A DNA stretch of 64,000 nucleotides. It comes from Erythrobacter sp. SD-21 (GTDB lineage Bacteria > Pseudomonadota > Alphaproteobacteria > Sphingomonadales > Sphingomonadaceae). The stretch lies in NCBI RefSeq assembly GCF_000181515.1, contig NZ_ABCG01000009.1:25038-89037 (forward strand), written 5' to 3'. The number at the start of each line of letters is the position of its first letter. The stretch's first letter is position 1. Made by a program: the position numbers and the translations under genes. Shown piece after piece: positions 18,047-27,825 of this stretch. The notes under the pieces are model-generated. The model worked only from the letters and a program-made list of their open reading frames with translations, ran no database searches and was not told where the DNA came from.

Positions 18047-19111
18047 ATGACAGCGTTCTGGACCGAAGCGGATTACGACGACCACGAACTGGTCGAGGTC
18101 GTGCGCGACCCCAAGAGCGGCCTTACCGCGATCATCGCGCTGCACTCCACCCATCTCGGCCCCGGCGCGGGCGGCACCCGCTTCTGGCATTACGGCAACC
18201 CAGAAGACGCCATGCGCGATGCGCTGCGCCTGTCGCGCGGCATGAGCTACAAGAACGCCATGGCTGGCCTTCCCATGGGCGGCGGCAAGGCCGTGATCCT
18301 CGCCGGCGAGGACAAGACGAAGACGCCCGAAATGCTGGCGGCCTTCGCCGATGCGGTCGAGGCGCTGGGCGGGCAGTATGTCACCGCCGAAGACGTCGGT
18401 ATTTCCGAAGCCGACATGGCCGCCGTGGCCCAGCGCACGCAATATGTGTCGGGCCTGCCCGTCAGCGGCGAGGATGCCGCCGGCGGCGATCCAGGTCCGT
18501 TCACCGCGCTCGGCATCTTCCTCGGCATCAAGGCCGCGGTGAAGCACAAGCTCGGCAAGGACAGCATGGACGGCGTGCACGTCGCGATCCAGGGCACGGG
18601 CAGCGTCGGCGGCGGTGTCGCGCGCCTTCTCGCCAAGGAAGGCGCGAAGCTGACCCTGTCGGACATCCACGTGGACCGCTGCAAGGCCTTGGCCGCAGAA
18701 CTCGACGCCGAATGCGTCGGCCCCGATGCGATCATGGCGGTGGCGTGCGACGTATTCAGCCCCAACGCGCTCGGCGCGATCCTAGACGAGGAAGGCATCG
18801 CCAAGCTTGATTGCAAGGTCGTTGCAGGCGGGGCGAACAACCAGTTGAAGCGCCCCGAGCACGGACCGATGCTGGCCAAGCGCGGAATTCTCTACGCCCC
18901 CGACTACGTGATCAACGCGGGCGGCATCATCTCGGTCACGCTCGAATACCTCTGCCGCAACGACGAAGCGCCCTGCGATATCAACGAGGTGCGCAAGCGC
19001 ATCGCGCTGATCCCGGGCCGTCTCGAACAGATCTGGCAGGAGAGCGACAAGACCGGCGTCTCGCCCGACCAGGTCGCCGACAAGTTGGCGCAGGAGCTCA
19101 TCGGGCGCTAA
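18047..19111 (+). CDS. Glu/Leu/Phe/Val dehydrogenase (leucine dehydrogenase-like)
   Basis: This NAD-dependent amino-acid dehydrogenase oxidatively deaminates an amino acid to its 2-keto acid. The 354-residue protein has the substrate-domain motif GLPMGGGKAVI with the catalytic Lys, then the Rossmann segment VAIQGTGSVGGGVARLL and the late AGGANNQL loop. Length and sequence resemble leucine/branched-chain amino-acid dehydrogenases more than glutamate dehydrogenases, but substrate specificity is not certain. The start follows GAGAGG. It precedes ccmC by 54 bases. Confidence 0.92.
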   Translation: MTAFWTEADYDDHELVEVVRDPKSGLTAIIALHSTHLGPGAGGTRFWHYGNPEDAMRDALRLSRGMSYKNAMAGLPMGGGKAVILAGEDKTKTPEMLAAFADAVEALGGQYVTAEDVGISEADMAAVAQRTQYVSGLPVSGEDAAGGDPGPFTALGIFLGIKAAVKHKLGKDSMDGVHVAIQGTGSVGGGVARLLAKEGAKLTLSDIHVDRCKALAAELDAECVGPDAIMAVACDVFSPNALGAILDEEGIAKLDCKVVAGGANNQLKRPEHGPMLAKRGILYAPDYVINAGGIISVTLEYLCRNDEAPCDINEVRKRIALIPGRLEQIWQESDKTGVSPDQVADKLAQELIGR

Positions 19112-19165
19112 TCCGCCTTGCGAGCAGGGGCGGGGGCTGCAATAGGCTCACCCACGGCTTTCACC

Positions 19166-19888
19166 ATGCACGGCTTCGCTAATCCCAAACGGTTTCTCGC
19201 GCTGGCGAGCTGGCTCACGCCGCTCCTGCTGGCCGGAGGACTGGTGCTCACCGCCGCGGCCCTTTTCTGGGGTTTCACGCAGGTTCCGCCCGACCGCCTG
19301 ATGGGCGAAACTGTGCGCATCCTTTTCATCCATGTGCCCACCGCATGGCTGGGGATGGGCGGATGGACCGCGATTGCGGTGTCGAGCCTCGTCTTCCTCG
19401 TCTGGCGTCACCCGCTGGCGGCCATCGCGGCGCGCGGTGCAGCGATGCCGGGGCTCGTCTTCGCGCTGATCTGCCTTGCCACCGGCTCGATCTGGGGTCG
19501 ACCTACCTGGGGCACATGGTGGGTCTGGGACGGTCGACTGACTTCGATGCTTGTCCTCGCCTTCCTCTACATCGCCTATATCGCGCTGGCGCAGGCGGCC
19601 GAGCGCGAGGGCGTTTCGGCGCGCATTCCGGCAATTTTCGGCCTGTTGGGCGCGATCAACATTCCCATCATCAATCGCAGTGTGGTGTGGTGGAATTCGC
19701 TTCATCAGCCGCCCAGCATCACCATGGGCAAGAGCGCCATCGACGATATCTTTCTCGGTCCGCTGCTGGTCGCGGTGATCGGCTTTTCGCTGATCTTCGG
19801 CGGCGTGGTGCTGGCCCGCATGCGGGCGCTGCTGGCCGACATTCAGGCCGAGGCGCGCCTGCGCCGCCGCGCGATGGAGGCCGACTGA
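19166..19888 (+). CDS. ccmC: heme ABC transporter permease CcmC
   Basis: CcmC binds heme at the periplasmic face and loads it onto CcmE in system I cytochrome c maturation. The 240-residue, six-helix membrane protein contains the tryptophan-rich WWD domain (WGTWWVWDGRLTS) and flanking histidines (FIHVPTAW, SLHQPP). It starts a tightly packed operon; ccmD overlaps it by one base (TGATG). The ABC subunits ccmA and ccmB are not in this window. Confidence 0.97.
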   Translation: MHGFANPKRFLALASWLTPLLLAGGLVLTAAALFWGFTQVPPDRLMGETVRILFIHVPTAWLGMGGWTAIAVSSLVFLVWRHPLAAIAARGAAMPGLVFALICLATGSIWGRPTWGTWWVWDGRLTSMLVLAFLYIAYIALAQAAEREGVSARIPAIFGLLGAINIPIINRSVVWWNSLHQPPSITMGKSAIDDIFLGPLLVAVIGFSLIFGGVVLARMRALLADIQAEARLRRRAMEAD

Positions 19889-20028
19889 TGCGTGAGGCTC
19901 TCGACCAGTGGCTCTTCGTCTACGCGGCCTATACCATCGGCGTGGGCGGTACCCTGTTGATGATCGCGTGGAGCTGGATCGCGATGAAGCGTGCCGAGAC
20001 TCGGCGCGAGAAAGCGCGTAAGCGATGA
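19888..20028 (+). CDS. ccmD: heme exporter protein CcmD
   Basis: The 46-residue protein has one transmembrane helix (about residues 12-33) and a strongly basic C-terminal tail ending RREKARKR, the usual CcmD design. CcmD helps release holo-CcmE from CcmABC. It overlaps ccmC by one base and ccmE by four. It is recognised mainly by position and architecture. Confidence 0.9.
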   Translation: MREALDQWLFVYAAYTIGVGGTLLMIAWSWIAMKRAETRREKARKR

Positions 20029-20486
20029 AAGCCAAGCACCAGCGCCTCGTCCTTGTCATCCTCGCGCTTGTCGCGCTGGTTGGAGCGGGCTTGCTCGCCG
20101 CTTATGCGCTGCGCAACCAGGCGAGCTATTTCTACCTGCCCGAGCAGATGCAGGCCGAGCCTCCGGAAGTCGGGCAGGCCGTGCGCCTTGGTGGCATGGT
20201 CGCGCCGGGCTCGCTAGCGACCCAGGCCGACGGGATCACGGTGACCTTCACCGTCACCGGCCGTGAAAATTCCGCCGTGCCGGTCCGCTACGCCGGCATC
20301 CTGCCCGATCTGTTTGTCGAAGGGTCGGGCGTGGTCGCGGAAGGGCGGCTCGCTGCCGACGGCACATTCGTCGCCGACAACCTGCTCGCCAAGCACGACG
20401 AGAATTACGTCCCGCGGGAGCTGGAGGGCATGAGCGAGCACCAGGCGGCCGAAATGGCCGAAGAGACGACGGTCGGCCTCGAATGA
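20025..20486 (+). CDS. ccmE: cytochrome c-type biogenesis heme chaperone CcmE
   Basis: CcmE carries heme covalently from CcmC to CcmF. The 153-residue protein has an N-terminal membrane anchor (about residues 8-28), an OB-fold periplasmic domain and the heme-binding motif HDENYVP with His124 and Tyr128. It overlaps ccmD by four bases and ccmF by four bases. Confidence 0.97.
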   Translation: MKAKHQRLVLVILALVALVGAGLLAAYALRNQASYFYLPEQMQAEPPEVGQAVRLGGMVAPGSLATQADGITVTFTVTGRENSAVPVRYAGILPDLFVEGSGVVAEGRLAADGTFVADNLLAKHDENYVPRELEGMSEHQAAEMAEETTVGLE

Positions 20487-22435
20487 TCGCGGAACTCGGT
20501 CTGGCGGCGCTGTGGCTGGCCGCGGCCCTGGCCGTGCTGCAACTCGTCGGCGGCGCGTTGGCGCTGCGCGGCGGGACCGAGAGCGAGCTGGCCGCGCTGA
20601 CCCGTCCGGCAGCCGTCTTGCAGGGCGGGCTGGTGGCGCTGTCCTTCGCCATGCTGCTGTGGGTCTTCGCAATCACCGACCTGTCGGTGAAGCTGGTGGC
20701 GATGAACTCGCACAGCGCCAAGCCGCTGATCTTCAAGCTGTCGGGCGCGTGGGGGAATCACGAAGGCTCGATGCTGCTGTGGGTCACCGTCATGGCACTG
20801 GCAGGCGCGCTGATCGCCGGGATCGAGCGGCGCTTGCCCGAACGCACCATGCAGGCGACGCTGGCTGCGCAAGGCTTCGTCGCGCTTGGCTTCTACGCCT
20901 TCCTCCTGCTCAGTTCGAACCCCTTCGAGCGGTTGCCACAGCCTGCTGCCGAGGGGCTGGGCCTCAACCCGCTGCTGCAGGACATCGGCCTCGCCTTCCA
21001 TCCGCCCACGCTTTACATCGGCTATGTCGGCCTGTCGGTTGCCTTCAGCTTCGCCGTTGGCGCGCTCATCACCCGCGAGGTGACACCCGCCTTTGCCCGG
21101 GCGATGCGTCCGTGGATCCTCGGCGCATGGGTGTTCCTGACGCTCGGCCTCGTAGCGGGCAGCTACTGGGCCTATTACGAGCTTGGTTGGGGCGGGTACT
21201 GGTTCTGGGACCCGGTCGAGAACGCTGCACTGATGCCATGGCTCGCTGCGACCGCCCTCCTGCATTCCGCGGGCGTCCTCGCCAGCCGCGACGCGCTGCG
21301 CGTGTGGACGATCATGCTGGGCGTCGTCGCCTTTTCCATGTCGATGCTCGGCACCTTCCTCGTCCGGTCGGGCGTGCTCACCAGCGTCCACGCCTTTGCC
21401 GTGGACCCGGAGCGGGGCAGCTTCATCCTCCTGCTCCTTACGCTCTATATCGGCGGAGCGCTCTTGCTCTTTGCCTTGCGGGCAGGCGCGATCAGCGAGG
21501 GTGAGCGGTTCTCCGTCGCCAGCCGCGAGGGCGCGCTGGTGGTGAACAACGTCATGCTGAGCGCGATCCTCGCCGTGGTGCTGCTCGGAACGCTCTATCC
21601 TCTGCTGACCGAGGCATTCGACGTGCGCGTCTCCGTGGGTCCGCCCTATTTTAACCCGGTCGGGGCGATCTTCGCCTTCCCGATGCTAGCGGTGATGGCT
21701 GTCGGTCCGCTGCTGCGCTGGCGCAGGGACAGCTGGGGACGGATTTCGAAGGAACTGGCGCTCGTTGCCGCTATGCTCCTGGCCGGGATTGTCCTCTTCG
21801 CTGTGCTGGGCGAGATCGCGCTGCTGCCGCTGCTCGGTCTTGCCTTTGCGGTCGCGCTGGCGGTGGCGAGCTTCCTGCCCCTGAAGGGCCGCCGCCTGAA
21901 GCGTGTGCCGATCGCAACCTGGGGCATGATCACGGCGCATTTCGGTATTGCCGTGATGCTCTTCGGCATGGCGAGCGAAGGCGCCTTTTCGCAGGAACGG
22001 CTCGCCGCGCTGGAAGAGGGCGGGACGACCAGCGTCGGGCCTTGGGCGGTCCGACTCGAAGCTGTCGAGCCCGTCGCTGGGCCCAACTGGACCGCGCTCG
22101 CCGGGCGGCTGACAGTCCGCCACCGGGACGGCGACCCGCAGGCCATCGCGCCGCAATCGCGCAATTTCTGGGCCCCGCCGCAGCAAACGACCGAGAGCGT
22201 CCTCGTCACCCGCTGGAACGGCCAGCTCTATGCCGTGATGGGAGGTTCCAGCACTGACGGGCGCTGGCAGGTGCGGCTGTGGTGGAAGCCCTTCGTCACC
22301 CTGATCTGGTATGGCGGACTGCTCATCGCGCTGGGCGGAGTCCTTGCGCTGGTGGGGCGTGTCCGCAGCGATCTCAAGCACCGTTACATAAGCCGCCGCA
22401 TCACCGAGCGGCGCGAAGAAAGAGAGACCGCCTAG
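20483..22435 (+). CDS. ccmF: heme lyase CcmF
   Basis: CcmF is the central subunit of the heme lyase that attaches heme to apocytochrome c. The 650-residue polytopic protein shows the WWD domain GGYWFWDPVENAALMPW, conserved histidines (GNHEGSML, FHPPTLYIGY) and the large C-terminal periplasmic region. It is followed by ccmG with no gap. Confidence 0.97.
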   Translation: MIAELGLAALWLAAALAVLQLVGGALALRGGTESELAALTRPAAVLQGGLVALSFAMLLWVFAITDLSVKLVAMNSHSAKPLIFKLSGAWGNHEGSMLLWVTVMALAGALIAGIERRLPERTMQATLAAQGFVALGFYAFLLLSSNPFERLPQPAAEGLGLNPLLQDIGLAFHPPTLYIGYVGLSVAFSFAVGALITREVTPAFARAMRPWILGAWVFLTLGLVAGSYWAYYELGWGGYWFWDPVENAALMPWLAATALLHSAGVLASRDALRVWTIMLGVVAFSMSMLGTFLVRSGVLTSVHAFAVDPERGSFILLLLTLYIGGALLLFALRAGAISEGERFSVASREGALVVNNVMLSAILAVVLLGTLYPLLTEAFDVRVSVGPPYFNPVGAIFAFPMLAVMAVGPLLRWRRDSWGRISKELALVAAMLLAGIVLFAVLGEIALLPLLGLAFAVALAVASFLPLKGRRLKRVPIATWGMITAHFGIAVMLFGMASEGAFSQERLAALEEGGTTSVGPWAVRLEAVEPVAGPNWTALAGRLTVRHRDGDPQAIAPQSRNFWAPPQQTTESVLVTRWNGQLYAVMGGSSTDGRWQVRLWWKPFVTLIWYGGLLIALGGVLALVGRVRSDLKHRYISRRITERREERETA

Positions 22436-22963
22436 ATGAGCTGGCGCCTGTGGTTACCCTTCCTGCTGTTCTTCGGCTTCGCCGGTCTGGCCGCCTACCA
22501 GCTCAGCCAGCCGAAAGACGATACCATCAAGAGCACGATGGTTGGCAAGGAACTGCCCTATTTCACGCTTCCGCCCGCCAGCCTCGAGCGGCCCGGCGTC
22601 GACAGCCGCTATTTTTACGAGGGCGAGCCAAAGCTGCTCAACATCTGGGCCAGCTGGTGCCTTCCCTGTATCGCCGAAGCAGCTCAACTCGAGCAGCTGA
22701 AGGACGAGGGTGTCGAGATCGTCGGCGTCGCCATCCGCGACGAGCCAACCGATGTGATGCGGTTCCTGACCCAGCATGGCAATCCCTACACCCGAATCGG
22801 TCGCGACGACCTGTCCGAAGTGCAGCTTGCGATCGGATCTTCGGGCGTGCCGGAGACCTTCGTGATCGATGGCAAGGGCGTGATCACCTACCAGCACGTC
22901 GGCGACATCCGGCACGAGCATGTGCCAATGCTGCTCGAAGAGCTGCGCAAGGCGGGGCGGTGA
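22436..22963 (+). CDS. ccmG: thiol:disulfide interchange protein CcmG/DsbE
   Basis: CcmG is a membrane-anchored periplasmic thioredoxin that keeps the CxxCH thiols of apocytochrome c reduced. In 175 residues it has one N-terminal transmembrane helix (about 5-22) and a thioredoxin fold with the active site WASWCLPCIAEA (Cys75, Cys78) and the cis-Pro segment GVPETFVID. Its stop overlaps the GTG start of ccmH. Confidence 0.96.
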   Translation: MSWRLWLPFLLFFGFAGLAAYQLSQPKDDTIKSTMVGKELPYFTLPPASLERPGVDSRYFYEGEPKLLNIWASWCLPCIAEAAQLEQLKDEGVEIVGVAIRDEPTDVMRFLTQHGNPYTRIGRDDLSEVQLAIGSSGVPETFVIDGKGVITYQHVGDIRHEHVPMLLEELRKAGR

Positions 22964-23364
22964 GGGACCTTCTCGCCCTTCTGGCGATTGTGCTGGCGGT
23001 TCCGCTGGCCGCGCAAGGCAGCGCGCCGCCTGCGCCCTATGCCTATCGCCAACTCGACGATCCGGATCAGGAAGCCGTCGCGCGCGAACTCATGCACACG
23101 CTGCGCTGCATCAGGTGCCAATCGCAGTCGATTGCGGATAGCGACGCCCCCATGGCGGGCGACATGCGCCACCAGGTCCGCATCCGCATCGCTGCAGGGG
23201 AAGAACCCGAGGCGGTGCGCCGCTGGCTGATGGCACGCTATGGCGATTATGTCAGCTACGAGCCGGTGATGAGCGCCACGACCTGGCCGCTGTTCGCCAT
23301 TCCGCCAATCTTGGCGCTGCTGGCGGGGCTGATCGTCTGGCGCCGCCTGCGGAGGCGCGCGTGA
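22960..23364 (+). CDS. ccmH: cytochrome c-type biogenesis protein CcmH
   Basis: CcmH is a periplasmic-facing oxidoreductase that resolves disulfides between CcmG and apocytochrome c. The 134-residue protein has a signal or anchor sequence, the redox motif LRCIRCQSQSI (Cys50, Cys53) and a C-terminal transmembrane helix. The GTG start overlaps the ccmG stop (GTGA). It is the short alphaproteobacterial form without fused TPRs, which are encoded by the next gene. Confidence 0.95.
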   Translation: MRDLLALLAIVLAVPLAAQGSAPPAPYAYRQLDDPDQEAVARELMHTLRCIRCQSQSIADSDAPMAGDMRHQVRIRIAAGEEPEAVRRWLMARYGDYVSYEPVMSATTWPLFAIPPILALLAGLIVWRRLRRRA

Positions 23365-24020
23365 GTTGGCTTCCGGTCATCGCGCTGGCGGCCGTCGCTT
23401 TCGCCGCGGCGATTGTCCTGTTGCGAGTGGGGCGCAAGGGATGGAGCCTCCTAGGCGCGACACTCCTTTTCGGGTTGACCGGATACGCCTTGCAGGGTTC
23501 GCCCGACCAACCTTCTTCGCCCGGCACGGCGACGGCCGAACAGGCGGCCAGCGGCGAACTGCTGGTCGAAGCCCGGCGCGAATTCTTCGACACCTCGCAA
23601 TTTCCGGCGCGCTGGGTGATTACGGGCGACAGTTACCTGCGGCGCGGAAGCTATGTCGAGGCGGCCAATTTCTACCGTAACGCGATCGAGGAAAACCCGA
23701 CCGACCGCGAAGCTTGGCTGGCCTTGGGTATTGCGCTGGTCGAGCATGCCGAGGGCAACCTCACCCCCGCCGCCCTCAGCGCCTTCCAGCGCGCGCAGAT
23801 GCTAGACGAGAAGAATGGCGGCGCGCGCTACTTCCTCGGCCTTGCATGGCTGCGTGCGGGACAGGCCGAGCGCACCCGTGAACTGTGGCGCGAGGCGGTG
23901 ATCGAAGCTCCGGAAGACGCGCCCTGGCGCGGCTCGCTCGCGCTTCGGGCCATGCGGCTCGAGCAGATGATGGACGCGGCAGACGCGCCGCCGCCTGCGA
24001 TGCAAGCGCAGGGCCAATAA
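23361..24020 (+). CDS. CcmI-like TPR protein of the cytochrome c maturation operon
   Basis: The 219-residue protein has two N-terminal membrane segments (about residues 4-20 and 28-45) and a periplasmic TPR domain with repeats around RGSYVEAANFYRNAIEENP and LGLAWLRAGQAERTREL. CcmI presents apocytochrome c to the heme lyase. The GTG start overlaps the ccmH stop. It is shorter than typical CcmI, so it may be a reduced version or an NrfG-like partner. Confidence 0.82.
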   Translation: MSWLPVIALAAVAFAAAIVLLRVGRKGWSLLGATLLFGLTGYALQGSPDQPSSPGTATAEQAASGELLVEARREFFDTSQFPARWVITGDSYLRRGSYVEAANFYRNAIEENPTDREAWLALGIALVEHAEGNLTPAALSAFQRAQMLDEKNGGARYFLGLAWLRAGQAERTRELWREAVIEAPEDAPWRGSLALRAMRLEQMMDAADAPPPAMQAQGQ

Positions 24021-24139
24021 GCTTGAACCCGCGAGATGTTGCCCCGTTCCCGCCATGGTGCTAAGCGCCGCGACCTTGCACGGGGCTTGGCCCCGGAAAG
24101 CCAAGGTTTTGACGCTATGCGGCAGGTAACACCCACCCT

Positions 24140-26077
24140 ATGACCGAGGCCACCGCGCCGAGTTCGCAGCCGGAATCCGGCGGCGGGAAAGCTCATGGTC
24201 ATGGCCATGGCGCCTCCAAGGCTGCGCTGGCCGTGGGCGCGATCGGTATCGTCTTCGGCGATATCGGCACCAGCCCGCTTTATGCGTTTCGTGAAACCTT
24301 TGCGGGCGCGGTCAATATCGCGATCGACCGGATGCACGTGCTGGGCGTCGTCAGCCTGATCTTCTGGTCGATGGTGATCGTGGTGGCGCTGCAATACGTC
24401 ACCATCCTCATGCGCGCGGACAACAAGGGGCAGGGCGGCAGCCTTGCGCTGATCGCTCTCATCAGCCGCCACATCGGGACGACAAAATACGCGTGGCTGG
24501 TGGTCCTGTTAGGCGTGTTTGCCACCTCGCTGTTCTATGGCGACAGCATGATCACGCCCGCAATCTCGGTTCTCTCCGCGGTCGAGGGCCTCACGGTGGT
24601 CGACCCGGGGCTGGAGACCTTCGTCATACCGATCGCGGTAATCCTGCTGATCTGCCTCTTCGTCCTCCAGCAGCGTGGGACAGCCAAGGTGGGCGCGCTG
24701 TTTGCGCCGGTGATGATCGTCTGGTTTATCACCCTGGCCGGGCTGGGCCTCAACCAGATCATCCAGAATCCCGACATCCTCTACGCGCTCAATCCGTACT
24801 ACGCCGTGATGTTCTTCATCACCGACAAGTTCGTGGCCTTCCTCGCCATGGGCGCGGTGGTGCTGGCGGTGACGGGGTCCGAAGCGCTTTATTCCGACAT
24901 GGGCCATTTCGGCCGTGGTCCGATGCGCCTCTCGTGGTTCGGGTTCGTCATGCCGTGCCTCTTGCTGAACTATTTCGGCCAGGGCGCGATGATCGCCGGC
25001 CTGCCGCCCGAACAGGCGGCCGAAGTCGTGAAGAACCCCTTCTTCCTGCTCGCAGGCGAAGAATACCGCCTGCCGTTGGTGATCCTGGCGACGGTTGCGA
25101 CCTTCATCGCCAGCCAGGCGGTCATTTCCGGCGCGTTCAGCATCACCCACCAGGCAATGCAACTGGGCTTCATGCCGCGCCTCTCGATCCGCCATACGAG
25201 CGAAACCGAGGCGGGTCAGATCTATATCCCCGTGGTCAACTGGGCGCTGATGGTCGCGGTGATCCTGCTGGTGCTGACGTTCCAGAGCTCTTCGGCCCTT
25301 GCCAGCGCCTATGGCATCGCGGTGACCGGCGCCGTCACCATCGACACGCTGCTGATGGGCGTGCTGTTCGTGGGCGTGTGGAAATGGAAGTGGTGGTACG
25401 CCGCGCCCGTGGTGATCTTCTTCCTGATCATCGACGGAGCCTATTTCGCGGCGAACCTGTTCAAGGTGCCCGACGGCGGCTGGTTCCCGCTGGTCGTGGG
25501 CCTCATCGCATTCACGCTGCTCACAACCTGGGCGCGCGGCCGCAAGCTGATGCGCGAGCGTATGCATGAAACCGCGCTGCCAATCGAAATCTTCGCCAAG
25601 AGCGCCAAGAATTCCGCCACCCGCGTGCCCGGCACCGCCATCTTCATGGCCAGCCAGACCGCCGGTGTGCCGTCTGCGCTGCTCCACAACATCAAGCACA
25701 ACAAGGTGCTGCACGAGCGCGTGGTCATCCTGACCGTGCTGATCGCCGACAGCCCCTATGTCGATCCCGAGGAGCGGTGCGAGTACCATGACCTCGGTGA
25801 TGGCTTCTATCGCGCCATCCTGCACTATGGCTTCATGGAAGAGACGGACGTGCCGCAAGGGCTCAAGAAGATGACCCGTTGCGGCGGCGAATTCGACATG
25901 ATGCACACCAGCTTCTTCCTCAGCCGCCAGACGCTGCTCGCAAGCGAAAACCCCGGAATGCCGATCTGGCGCGAGAAGATCTTCGCCTGGATGCTGCGCA
26001 ACGCCGCGACCGCGATGGACTTCTTCCGCCTGCCCAGCAACCGCGTGGTGGAACTGGGCAGCCAGGTCGAGATCTAG
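24140..26077 (+). CDS. kup: KUP-family potassium transporter
   Basis: Kup is a proton-coupled potassium uptake protein of the inner membrane. The 645-residue protein has a short His/Gly-rich N-terminus, about 12 transmembrane helices beginning with the family motif [11 protein letters not shown], the NKGQGG loop and a cytoplasmic C-terminal domain of about 190 residues. The length is standard. It stands alone, about 120 bases after the ccm operon. Confidence 0.96.
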   Translation: MTEATAPSSQPESGGGKAHGHGHGASKAALAVGAIGIVFGDIGTSPLYAFRETFAGAVNIAIDRMHVLGVVSLIFWSMVIVVALQYVTILMRADNKGQGGSLALIALISRHIGTTKYAWLVVLLGVFATSLFYGDSMITPAISVLSAVEGLTVVDPGLETFVIPIAVILLICLFVLQQRGTAKVGALFAPVMIVWFITLAGLGLNQIIQNPDILYALNPYYAVMFFITDKFVAFLAMGAVVLAVTGSEALYSDMGHFGRGPMRLSWFGFVMPCLLLNYFGQGAMIAGLPPEQAAEVVKNPFFLLAGEEYRLPLVILATVATFIASQAVISGAFSITHQAMQLGFMPRLSIRHTSETEAGQIYIPVVNWALMVAVILLVLTFQSSSALASAYGIAVTGAVTIDTLLMGVLFVGVWKWKWWYAAPVVIFFLIIDGAYFAANLFKVPDGGWFPLVVGLIAFTLLTTWARGRKLMRERMHETALPIEIFAKSAKNSATRVPGTAIFMASQTAGVPSALLHNIKHNKVLHERVVILTVLIADSPYVDPEERCEYHDLGDGFYRAILHYGFMEETDVPQGLKKMTRCGGEFDMMHTSFFLSRQTLLASENPGMPIWREKIFAWMLRNAATAMDFFRLPSNRVVELGSQVEI

Positions 26078-26117
26078 CCGACCCGGAACGTCTCCTCCAG
26101 CGAGCGATAATAATGGC

Positions 26118-26620
26118 ATGAGGGAATTTTTCACCTGCTATCGCTGGCCGCTGGTCACCTTTCTGCTCGCCGCATGTCTCGGATACGCCGCGCGTTCGGC
26201 AATCGGGCGGGTTTACGGAGCAGCCGAAGCGGTCGACCTTCTCAACGCCCTGTCACGCGCGGGGCTCTATCTCGGTTCGGCGATTGCCACGGCCTCGGCT
26301 ACGATCATCGCGCTGATGCTGACGCTGATCGGGATGATCCGCAGGATAAACACGGATTTCGATCAGGGGCCTATCGTGACATCTCGATGGTGGCGCGCAT
26401 TTCCACGATCACCCTGCTGGTCGCGCTGTTCCTGCTGATGGCCTTCGCGCTCCCGATTGGGGAGTTTGACGAATTGCCGGCAGAGTGGTTCCAGAATGTG
26501 TACGAAGGCCTTTTCGCCGGAACCGTCCTCATGGTGGGCCTGTCGGCCGCCACCGTGGTGCTGATCTACAATACGCTGATGCGCGTTATCGTGCAGATCA
26601 CTCCGGGTGACGAGGTGTAG
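26118..26620 (+). pseudogene. small multi-pass membrane protein, disrupted by a -1 frameshift
   Basis: The first frame encodes about 80 residues with two transmembrane segments and then becomes nonsense after NTDFDQG. The second frame continues from YRDISMVARIST with two more membrane helices to a normal stop. The join is at the GGGG run at 26366-26369; adding one G there would read NTDFDQGAYRDISMV and give one protein of about 167 residues. It resembles uncharacterised multi-pass proteins; I cannot name a function. It is either a genuine one-base deletion or a homopolymer error. Its end overlaps the convergent GNAT gene. Confidence 0.75.
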
Positions 26621-27150
26621 TCTCGCACTCTAACTCCTTCGGCCAGCGGCTTTTCCATTTCCGCCCGTTCGAAACTCTGCTCCCCGATATAGACGACCTG
26701 TTCCTCAACCAGAGCGAAGCCCATGCGCGCGAAAGCGGGCTGCGCCATCAGGCTGGCATGCACCCACAGGCGTAACTCGCCCGTGGCGCGCGCCTATGCC
26801 TCGATCGCATCGTAGAGAATGCGAAACAGGCCGCGCCCCTGGGCTTCGGGGCGGATATACGCGAAATCGATATAGCCACTGGCGTCGAGGCTCATGAAGC
26901 CGAGCGTTGCGCCATCGTTGCGGTGCGCCATCGCGATGTCCTGCCGCGCGAGCCGCTTGTCCCATGACGCGCCGCTGCGGCGTTCGGGCACCCAAGCCTC
27001 GCGCTGCGCTTCGTCATACTTGCTGGGACCATGACGAACCGCGTCGAACATGATGTCAGCGAGGATCTCGTAGTCCTGCTCGCAAGCCCAGCTAAGTGCG
27101 ATCGTGTCGTGCATCGGCGGCGCTGTTAGCGCGGGGATCTGGAAATTCAA
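26566..27150 (-). pseudogene. GNAT-family N-acetyltransferase interrupted by an in-frame TAG
   Basis: The reading frame has the acetyl-CoA fold: N-terminal MHDTIALSWACEQDYE, then YIDFAYIRPEAQGRGLFRIL with the RPEAQGRGLF pyrophosphate-binding loop. A TAG at 26796-26794 interrupts it after YDAIEA, and the same frame resumes with ARATGELRLWVHASL and the characteristic LMAQPAFARMGF. One base change would restore the gene. The start could be 27150 or the internal ATG at 27114. The downstream end reads into the 3' end of the neighbouring broken gene. Substrate unknown. Confidence 0.8.
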
Positions 27151-27168
27151 GATCGGCTTAATTGCCGG

Positions 27169-27825
27169 CTAGGACCCCGTCGGCGGTTCGTCCTTCATCA
27201 ATTCGTCCGTGTCCTCCAGCGAAAGGCCGTGCTTGAGCAGCATCGGTATCTGGCTGAAGGTGAAGAGGAAGGTGAGGGGCAGGAAGACCCAAATCTTGGC
27301 CCAGAGCCAGCTCTCGAACGTCATCATGCGCACCAGCACTTCGTTGAGACCGGCCAGCGCGAAGAAGAAGAAGCCCCAATTGCGCGACAGCTTGAGCCAG
27401 CCTTCGTGCGTGACGCCTTCGAACGCGGCTTCCAGCAGCACTTGCAGCCAGGCGCGTTTGCGCAGCCAGCCGACGATGAGGACCGTGCCGAAGAGCGCGT
27501 AGATCGCGGTCGGCTTGAACTGGATGAAACGTTCGTCGCGCAGCCAGATGGTGAGCGCGCCGAAGCCGACGATCAGCGTGGTCGAGAGGATCAGCATCGG
27601 GCTGACCTTGCCGAATTTCCACTTGCTGAAGACCAGCGCCACGACGGCGGCCGCCATGAAGGCGATCGTGCCGTAGATCACCGCGGCAATCTCGCCGAAA
27701 GTAGAGGTCTCGGGCGGCTGGTAGAACTTGTAGACGCCGAGGAAGACGAGCAGCGGCCCGTAATCGACCAGCGTGTGCAGCCAGCCGGTGGGCTTCTTCG
27801 TCTCGGTGGGCTTGGTCTCGCTCAT
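27169..27825 (-). CDS. yciB: YciB/IspZ-family inner membrane septation protein
   Basis: The 218-residue protein has five or six hydrophobic helices and YciB signatures such as DYGPLLVFLGVYKF, RDERFIQFKPTAIYALF and the LSRNWGFFFFALAGLNE segment. YciB interacts with division and elongation proteins and affects envelope integrity. The start overlaps the ftsY stop by one base (TGATG), coupling the two genes. Confidence 0.93.
   Translation of the reverse strand: MSETKPTETKKPTGWLHTLVDYGPLLVFLGVYKFYQPPETSTFGEIAAVIYGTIAFMAAAVVALVFSKWKFGKVSPMLILSTTLIVGFGALTIWLRDERFIQFKPTAIYALFGTVLIVGWLRKRAWLQVLLEAAFEGVTHEGWLKLSRNWGFFFFALAGLNEVLVRMMTFESWLWAKIWVFLPLTFLFTFSQIPMLLKHGLSLEDTDELMKDEPPTGS

Noticed and set aside
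24509..26134. 541-codon minus-strand frame over kup
   Set aside because: His/Gln/Asp-rich low-complexity translation typical of an antisense frame; kup is certain.
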